Assembly (NCBI GenBank): GCA_026874595.1
Contig: CM049320.1
Coordinates: 14,323,488 to 14,387,487, forward strand
From: Sipunculus nudus
Lineage: Eukaryota > Annelida > Sipuncula > Golfingiida > Sipunculidae
Length of the DNA stretch: 64,000 nt
Direction of reading: 5' to 3'
Shown: positions 56,320 through 64,000 of the stretch, piece by piece
Layout: each line of letters begins with the position of its first letter
Numbering within the stretch: the stretch's first letter is position 1
Program-made: the position numbers and the translations under genes
The notes under the pieces: generated by a model
What the model was told of the DNA's origin: nothing
What the model saw: only the letters and a program-made list of their open reading frames with translations
The model's database searches: none

Positions 56320-59300
56320 ATCTCAACCAGGTTAGCAGTACTGGCGAATATCCCGATCCGCTTGATGGTGGCCGTGAATTTTTAGTTTGGACCGGACCGT
56401 TGTATCCCTTCTGTCACCTATCCCATTTTAATCACCAGCATGCGCACTGGTATCGACCTATCAAAAGTGTTTAAAACCAAAAGTTTCGCTCCTTCAACAT
56501 CGAGACTAAACAAATCTATCACACTGTAGCCACCTTCCTTTGGCCGATCCCCGATTGACATGCACCTTACTTTAATGGTTTTGTCCCCATATCTCCAAAG
56601 TTACAGACAATATTATACGTGTTATGGCTGCATCATGTAACTAAGGTTCCTTTCCTTCCACCAATATTTTAGAATACAAGCCTGTTCACTGTTGATAATA
56701 TCATCTATTGCATTGTTGTTTTTTCTGATGTTTAATACATTCCATGCCATATTTTCGGCACAATTGCTAATAAAAAATAAAGTACACAGTAATTAGGTGT
56801 CATTCTCACACGATATTTGGTTGGATTTCGGAAAAAATCCGTTTGAGGTCAAAGTGATTAATAAACAATAATATTTGTATATCTTTGTGAAAAAAATAAT
56901 CATAACCAACTCTCTTGTATCTCATTACATTTGCTTTTTTCCACATATCATGGAATGGCCATCGTTTACTGATCTTCCGCCTATATAATATGATGTCTGT
57001 CTGTTCACTGTTGTTGTCAATTTCGACTAATATCTTCTTGTTTTGACTGACGCTTATCGCACTAGAGGCCACCATTTTCAGCAATTCACGTGAAATTCAT
57101 TCAGACAGAAAAAGTCACTGACATATAAGAACTTATTTCTTTTCGTGAACATCGGTCAAAGGCGAAGGATATCGAAAACCTCATAAACATTTTAATCATA
57201 ACTTATTAAAAAATTGTCACAGCTACCTCAACCTAGATATATCTCGCCTTTCCGCTGCCTACATTGTCTTGTCATCAAGGTTTCTTGATCTCGGCCATTT
57301 TGACAAAATGTCCGTCTTTTGAGCTGTTGTTGTCAATTCCTGCTACTAAGTTGTTGATTTCCTGGCATTTAGCATTCTATACAGACCAAAATTTCGTCGA
57401 AGTTGACTCAAGACTTATTCACTTGGTATAGGCACATTATTCCTGTGAGGCTATTGTTTTGTTCAACATCCGTTCAATATCTGTCGTCGCTAATTTCGTC
57501 TGTGTTGTTATTTTGTCTGAAATTAAATGCCTTCCAGACCACCATTTCTGCGTAATTGCCTTGAAACGTATACAGTTATTAGGTGTCATTCTCCTACGAT
57601 ATCTTTTTGTTTTTGTAAAAAATCTGTCGAAGTTAGAGATGATCAGTAACACCCAAACTGATATTTCCTTATATCTTTGTGTAAAGATGACCATAACCTG
57701 CTTACCTACATCTAATTATATTTTGCTTTTCAACACATCATGGTAATACCATCATTTCCTGACCTTCCGACAACTGCCATAATAACTGTCTGTTCACTGT
57801 CGTCAATTTCGACTAATACCTTGATGTTTTGACTACTTTTTTTCTCAGTAAAGGCTACACCTTTGCAGCAACTGCCTTGAAATTCAGTTAGATATTATAA
57901 GTTATGTACATTATAACTACATTTACAGGCCTCAATTTCTGCGCAATTCCTTTCACACCTGTACAGTTATTAGGTTTTATTATCACACGATATATGTTTG
58001 ATTTTGTAAAAAAATCCGTTATAGGTTAAGTTGATCAATAATCTGGAAATTTATATTTCCTCACATGTTTGTGAAAAATAGACCTGCTAACCTTTATCTT
58101 ATTTTATTTGCCCTCTTATTCTGTGGTTACCATGGTAATACATGTGTGGAAGTCTACAAATTTGAAAATGTTTATTTTTAGTTTTGAGTCATCGTCTATT
58201 GTAATGGGAGAGAGATCTACTACTTGGAAGTGATAAATTGGTTTTACATGATTTAAGTTCGTAGTGCAAAATCTCCCGCTATTTCTCGTCTAATTAGATT
58301 TGCATAATTTCAACTTCAGGCCCTAGAAATTGCATTCTTGCAGCAATCGTATTGAAACTGATATATTTTATATTATAGAATATCTCGAAACCGATTTCCC
58401 ATTTTTGGATAATCTATGCGAGGGCTCCGCACATTTAACACTGCAAGATACCATCATTCTGGCATATCTGCAAAGTTACAGAAAACATGAAAGGCAGTTT
58501 TTATTGTTGCATCTAAAACTGGATATATTGGTTAATTACTGCGGGGACTCGGCCAAAATCTGTCATTGCCAAGGTTACCTATTAAGTTTAAAATATAATG
58601 TTTATTTCATGGAAATTTTTCTGTTTCTGACTGAAGCTCCCACCTTCCTACATTCGATTTGAAACTTTAACTTCTGGTATATCTCTAATATCAACCTGGT
58701 TTGTTTTGCAAGATTGTTCAAAAGTCAAGTACCTTAGAAAAGTCAATTTCCTGTGATTTTCTCATCACTTGGTAAAACATTTTTTCGTATTCACATAAAA
58801 TGTAGCTCAGGTAATTCATCTTCAAAATGACCATATTGTTGTGGTCTAGGATTCTTGATCTGGTGCTATCATGTCATCATGTCCGTCTGTTAACTGTTGT
58901 TGTTAATTTCGTCCACTGTGTTGGTTTGACTGACAATTAGCACAGTACAGGCCACATATTTTGCAGCAATTGCCTTGCAAATAATAGAGTCAGTAAATAT
59001 TATATCTTTTTTTCTTGGGGATAACCGTTCAACGGTCAAGGTGGTCAAACACTTCAAAATCGATATTTCCCTATATCTTTGTCATAAGATGACCAAACGT
59101 CGACCTAATTTAACTCATTTCATTTGTCTTTTCCCCGATTGAATCATGTAGCCAAGGTGCGTTACCTTCCGCCGAAATGTCAGTATGCTTGCCTGTTCAC
59201 TGTCGTCCGTTATTTTGTCTAGTGCATAATTGATTGTCTGCCATTTACCACATCAATGAATACATTTTTGCAGCAATTGCCTTGAAACGTATAGTGTTTT

Positions 59301-61480
59301 AGGTGTCATTCTCACACAATATCTATTTGTTTTTTTATAAATGCTGGTCAGAGTCAAGTTGATTAGTAACCTCCGAATAGATATTTCCTTCCGCTATTAT
59401 GGCATAATATCTGTCTTTTCACTGTCGCTGTCAATTTTGACTGATGCATAGTTATTTTGACTGACGTTTATCACACTAGAGGCCACAATTTTGCAGCAAT
59501 TGCCTTCATATTCAATGAGGTAGTATATGTAATTTCAGATGGGAGCTAATTATTTTCATAAACATTGGTTAAAGGCGACGTTTATGGAAAACCTGAAAAT
59601 CATTATTTCCTCATATAAAAAAATGGTCGCAGCCACCTCAAACTCATTTCATTAGAGTTTACTTTGCCCATATTATAATGTGCTCAAGCTTCCTTAATCC
59701 CGGCCATTATGTCAGTATGTCCGTCTATTGAGCTGTTGTTGTCAATGTTCTACTGGGTTGTTGATTTCCTGGCCTTTAGTTTTGTGTGCAGTCTAAAATT
59801 TCGCCGAAGTCGCTTGAAGACATTCATTTGGAAAAGGCACATTATTCCTAGGAGACAATTGTTTTTGTTCAATACCCGTCAAAGGTCAAGGTTCAATTCA
59901 CCAAATAAAATATAGTTAAATGATATTTCCTCTTAACAGGGTAAATTATTGCCGTATCTTCATAAACTTAAAAGAATAAATTTGTTTTTCATGCCATGGC
60001 CTTTCCTCTGAAAAACCCACCATCTGTATTTAACTTAAATAAAAAAAACTTGGAAGTCTAGGAATTTGAAATTGTTTTCGGTGTTTCTTGTATAATGAGA
60101 TTTTACAAAATTTCTCTTATGAAGGCCTAGGATCCGCGAATTTGCAGTTTATGAAACAGATATATCATATATATTATACAAGATCTCGAAACCGATCTTT
60201 CATTTATGGAAAGTTTACACCAAGTGCTCCGCATATTTAACATCACATGATACAATCACTCTGCCATATCCTCAAATCACGAACAATATAACAATTTTTA
60301 TTGATGTATCTGGAACAAGGACCAATGGGTGTATCCCTGCGGAGACTCGACCATAATCTGTTAATGCAAGGTTACCTATGATAGTGAAAGAACGGTTGAA
60401 GTTTTAAGGGTCAATGGTTAAGATGATCAAAACACATCAAAATTAATATTTTCTTATAACTTTGACAAAAGATGACCAAAAGTCGTCACAAATTTTGCTT
60501 ATTGTTATGTCTTATTTCCCGATCGTATAATGTAGCCAAGGTTCCTTGCCTTCCGCCAGTATGTCAGTATGCCTGCCTATCCATTGTTGTCGGTAATTTC
60601 ATCTACTGCATTGTTGTTTTGTCTGATATAAAGTACATTCCATACCACGTTTTCGGCCCAATTGCTTTAAAACGTACACAGTTTAAGGTGTCATTCTCAC
60701 ACGATATATGCTTGTTTTTGGTAAAATCCATTAGAGGTCAAAGTAATAATAACCTCCATATGATATTTCTTCATATATTTGTGAAAGGATAGATAAAACC
60801 AACTCATTTGTTTCTCATTACATTTGCTTTTCCACATATCATGGCATGGCCATCATTTCCTGATCTTCCGCCAATATGCTATAATGTCTGTCTGTTAAAT
60901 GTTGTTGTTAATTTCGACTAATACTTTGTTTTTTTGACTGACGCTTATCACACTAGAGGCCCAAATTTTGCTGCAGTTGTCTTGAATTACAAGTCATTCA
61001 CGTAGGAGACATTATTTTTCGTGAATTTTGGTCATAGGCGAAGGATATCAGACACCTCAAAGTGCTTTTACTCATTAAATTATGAAATAAAATGGTCACA
61101 GCCATCTCATCCTTAATATATTTGCCTTTACGCTGCCTACATTAAGATGTGATCAGGTTTTCCTGATGACGGCCAATGTGACAATATGTCCGCCTGTTAA
61201 GCTGTTGTTGTCAATTCCTGTGACTGCGTTGTTGATTTCCTGGCATTAAGTATTCTATACAGACCAAATTTGCCGAAGTTGCATCACGACCTTCACTTGG
61301 TATAAGCATATTATTCCTGTAATTTCGTCTACTGTGTTGTTGTTTTGTGTGACAGTTAGTGCATTCCAGGCCACAATTTCTGCGCAATTGCCTTGAAACG
61401 TATACAGTAATTAGTTGTCATTCTCATATAATATCTTTTTGTGTTTTGTTAAAAACCCGTAAGAGGTGGAAGTGATCATT
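56320..61480. repeat. degenerate tandem repeats with higher-order copies
   Basis: The phrase ggtgtcattctcacacgata (with changes) occurs near 56795, 57587, 57974, 59304, 60689 and 61416. The phrase ctgttcactgttgttgtcaa and variants, plus ttttgcagcaattgcc, recur more often. Larger blocks repeat too: about 56640-57060 resembles 60535-60950, and about 58370-58470 resembles 60185-60290. Basic spacing is near 0.39 kb or multiples. Reading frames in it are not conserved between units. No gene is called. Confidence 0.75.
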
Positions 61481-61487
61481 TATACCC

Positions 61488-62222
61488 TGTTACGGTCCCT
61501 TTTCACACCAAACAACTCAGGCCGAACCGTAACACATATGCTCAGACACGTTCTCTTCAAATGAATACGTAACCAAAATATGGGTGCAAAAACAGTACTA
61601 TATTCCTATATTACAATATTTACAATCGTACACAAATAATATAATAGTCAATACATAACGTAATTTATAACCAAGTCTCTGAAGAAAAACTGAGTCTCTA
61701 AATAACAAACTGCAACGAAATACTTAACTGAATCCGGTATACGAGAAACTGAAGTCCATCATCAACACATAATTTGGGCACACACAAAACTGAAGTCCTG
61801 TATTAATCCATGTGGCAGCAAACAAACATAAAGTCTCTCCTCTTCCTAAATAATAAAGTTCATGGCGTGGTTCATGGCATTCCGTGGGCTTGGGGACCAA
61901 GAGCCCACGGTCACGGTCCCCGGGGATAACAGCAACGTGGCGTTGGCGAAGTCAATAGTCCCGCCTCGTACTGCAGGCGAGTTCGTTTTATTGGTTTTCA
62001 ACAATGGGTGAAAACCGCAGAAGTTTGTGGTTTTGCTTGAGAGAAACGATAGCGCCGGCAGAACTGCAAAACCAGTACTGAATGGTCCAAGAATAGATTT
62101 TATGTTTCTAAAAGCGCGTCAGTAGTCACTGATAGCGGGGTGGATCCATAAGCGTGGAAACGGGGGCGGCCACACCAGTTCGTGGCGCCATCCTCCGATG
62201 TCCGGGTGACGTCCATGCAACA
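61488..62222 (-). repeat. 3' LTR of a Gmr1-like Ty3/gypsy element
   Basis: On the minus strand it starts TGTTGCATGGACGTCACCC at 62222, right after a polypurine tract, and ends gggaccgtaaca at 61488: 735 bp with TG...CA borders. A caccgtaac-like end and an inner ccgtaacacata form a small inverted pair. AATAAA occurs on the minus strand near 61990. Flanking target bases after the LTR are gggta (minus strand); the other flank is outside the window. Confidence 0.75.
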
Positions 62223-62233
62223 CCCCCACCCTT
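62223..62233 (-). other. polypurine tract
   Basis: Minus-strand aagggtggggg directly against the LTR TG start, the usual plus-strand primer of LTR elements. Confidence 0.75.
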
Positions 62234-62456
62234 AAAAGAAAGAAGGTAAGGAGAGCAAAGCATTAGCACTGTATGACGAGTATATGAGTACATTGACATC
62301 TTAAGCATTAGTTTATGCTTCTTACAGCTAATTAATTATCATCATCACAAATAGTATAATCAGCAATATCATAATACATGTAATATATGTAATACAACTC
62401 TTCCAAAGGACAAAACATATCCGAGGCTATAACAAGAGGCCATCATCAGATCAAAA

Positions 62457-63998
62457 TTAATGACGTCTCGATAATGTATCAGCGATTATGTTATCGGAGC
62501 CCTTGGTGTGTTTGATAACTAGGTTAAACTCTGACAGGGCTAGACTCCATCTCATTAATCTCTGATTATTATTCTTCATCTTATGAAGAAATGTTATGGG
62601 ATTTTGATCTGTATAAACAGTTATATCATACGGCGTAGAGCCCAAATATACTTCAAAGTGCTGTAACGCCATCAATAGTGACAGAGTTTCCTTTTCAATA
62701 GTAGAATAATTCTTTTGATGAGGTAAAAATTTCTTTGAATAGTAGCAAACCGGATGAGTTATGTTAAAGTCATCGTCTTGGATGAGCACAGCGCCTACAC
62801 CACAATCGCTGGCATCCGTCATGAGAGAAAACGGTTTATCAAAATTTGGAGCCTGTAACACAGGTGCACTTTGTAATATAGCTTTGGCTCTTTCAAAAGC
62901 ATTTTGACAGTTTTTATTCCAATGGAATTTTCTGTCCTTTTTCAATAGGTCCGTTAACGGATTTACAACTTCTGCAAAGTTCTGACAAAATTTCCTGTAA
63001 TACCCAGTCATTCCTAAGAATCGCATTAGTTCCTTGCGATTAGTAGGAACTGGAAATTCTACGACAGCAGATACTTTACTGGCAATTGGTTTTACACAAC
63101 CTTGACCTACTTCGTGCCCTAAATATGTTACAGTTGCACGACAAAAATCACTCTTGGCAAGATTAACTGTCAATCCTGCTTTTTTCAGTCTCTCAAAGAG
63201 TTCTACCAAACTTTGTTTATGATCTTCCCATATGTGATTGTATACAACAACATCATCAATATAGCAAGTACAGTTATCTAAGCCAGATAATACACAATTC
63301 ATAAGTCTCATGAAGCAGGCTGGCGCATTTTTCATTCCGAAGGGCATAACTTTGTACTGGAACAAACCGTTTGGCGTTACAAACGCAGATATTTGCTTAG
63401 CCCGTTCGGTAAGAGGTACCTGCCAATAACCTTTTAACAGATCTAACTTGCTAATATACGTAGCAGATCCAATCCTATCAATGCAATCTTCCACTCTGGG
63501 CAAAGGGTAAGTATCTGTTATTGTTACAGTGTTAACTTTTCGATAGTCTGTACAAAATCTGTAGGTCATATCAGGCTTCTTTATCAACAAACATGGGGAA
63601 CTCCAGGCACTACTGCTGTTTTCAATAATATCATTCTCTATCATATACTTGATTTCATTCTTTATGGCTTGTAACTTTTGGGGACCAGCTCTATATGGTG
63701 CCTGTTTAATAGGGGAAGCATCTCCTACGTCTACATCATGCTGTAGTACATTAGTTCTACTGGGGACATCAGGAAATAAAGAGTCATAATTTATCAGGAT
63801 TTCCTTCAACTCTGATAACTGATCGAAATCCAAATGTGACAATTTCTGATCTAAATTATTTAAAATATCAGAGTTGTTCAGTTTTACAGGATGTTCAGTT
63901 TTCTTCATGAGAACATCCTCGGCATTCTTTTCAGTTTCTTTAATGAGTACCAAATTTGTTTGGGGAGGACTAGATTGACATGTTTCTGCTGATCTGTC
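62457..63998 (-). CDS. pol: Ty3/gypsy pol, reverse transcriptase-RNase H, 5' end off window
   Basis: Frame open from the window edge to TAA at 62457, no stop or shift. Counting from the first likely start codon at 63953 (498 residues): a pre-RT spacer (LFPDVPSRTNVLQHDVDVGD), RT with SSAWSSPCLLIKKPDMTYRF, LDLLKGYWQVPL, MPFGMKNAPACF and the catalytic YIDDVVVY at about 231-238. The connection LRFLGMTGYYRKF-like block follows, then RNase H with TDASDCGVGAVL (about 379), IEKE (419), YTDQNP (447) and NIIADTLSRRH at the end. It copies element RNA into DNA. The frame stops just after RNase H, and no integrase lies between it and the 3' LTR. Integrase upstream of RT, as in Gmr1-like elements, would explain this. 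Probably young. Confidence 0.92.
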   Translation of the reverse strand, partial: DRSAETCQSSPPQTNLVLIKETEKNAEDVLMKKTEHPVKLNNSDILNNLDQKLSHLDFDQLSELKEILINYDSLFPDVPSRTNVLQHDVDVGDASPIKQAPYRAGPQKLQAIKNEIKYMIENDIIENSSSAWSSPCLLIKKPDMTYRFCTDYRKVNTVTITDTYPLPRVEDCIDRIGSATYISKLDLLKGYWQVPLTERAKQISAFVTPNGLFQYKVMPFGMKNAPACFMRLMNCVLSGLDNCTCYIDDVVVYNHIWEDHKQSLVELFERLKKAGLTVNLAKSDFCRATVTYLGHEVGQGCVKPIASKVSAVVEFPVPTNRKELMRFLGMTGYYRKFCQNFAEVVNPLTDLLKKDRKFHWNKNCQNAFERAKAILQSAPVLQAPNFDKPFSLMTDASDCGVGAVLIQDDDFNITHPVCYYSKKFLPHQKNYSTIEKETLSLLMALQHFEVYLGSTPYDITVYTDQNPITFLHKMKNNNQRLMRWSLALSEFNLVIKHTKGSDNIIADTLSRRH

Positions 63999-64000
63999 AT

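Noticed and set aside
58330-58662. 110-codon frame in the right-hand repeat zone
   Set aside because: The related block at about 60.2 kb does not keep the frame, so it is chance opening in a repeat.

Overview
The window is animal nuclear DNA. Its genes are split by GT-AG introns, it is AT-rich with many long (TA)n tracts, and most of it is repeats and transposable elements (TEs). A PAN/C-type-lectin gene, tRNA-derived SINEs, Ty3/gypsy elements and a CIDE-N family gene together suggest a marine invertebrate. A mollusc or other lophotrochozoan is my guess, held with low confidence. There are no bacterial features.

Layout. 0-7.3 kb: degenerate tandem repeats and a small MITE. 7.7-18.25 kb (+): a four-exon gene for a secreted PAN + C-type-lectin protein of 253 aa. 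Its 7.5 kb second intron carries two large foldback (long inverted repeat) elements and a 2 kb minisatellite of 22 bp units. 18-25 kb: lectin 3' flank, (TA)n tracts, a tRNA-like sequence and a wrecked Ty3/gypsy element between LTR-like direct repeats. 25.1-33.6 kb: first copy of an ~8.3 kb segmental duplication containing a decayed gypsy element (minus strand: LTR, primer-binding site, gag, broken RT), itself interrupted by a MITE. 33.8-36.6 kb: a second copy of the last lectin exon and its 3' flank, with two stop codons and an expanded 109 bp array. 37.7-44.1 kb (-): a six-exon gene or young pseudogene, starting with a CIDE-N-like domain, with one in-frame stop and one frameshift. 44.9-47.0 kb (-): a frameshifted DNA-transposase pseudogene with N-terminal zinc fingers. 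48.1-56.3 kb: second copy of the segmental duplication. 56.3-61.5 kb: degenerate, partly higher-order tandem repeats. 61.5-64.0 kb (-): 3' LTR, polypurine tract and an intact RT-RNase H reading frame of a Ty3/gypsy element running off the window edge. It has no integrase after RNase H, which suggests a Gmr1-like gene order.

Only two host genes are well supported: the lectin, intact as far as can be read, and the CIDE-N gene, which is disrupted. Both were rebuilt from splice sites whose phases agree at every junction. The remaining structure is mostly TE insertion followed by local duplication. The lectin 3' end lies beside one edge of the first large duplicate, and pieces of the gypsy LTR have been carried into the 109 bp array.
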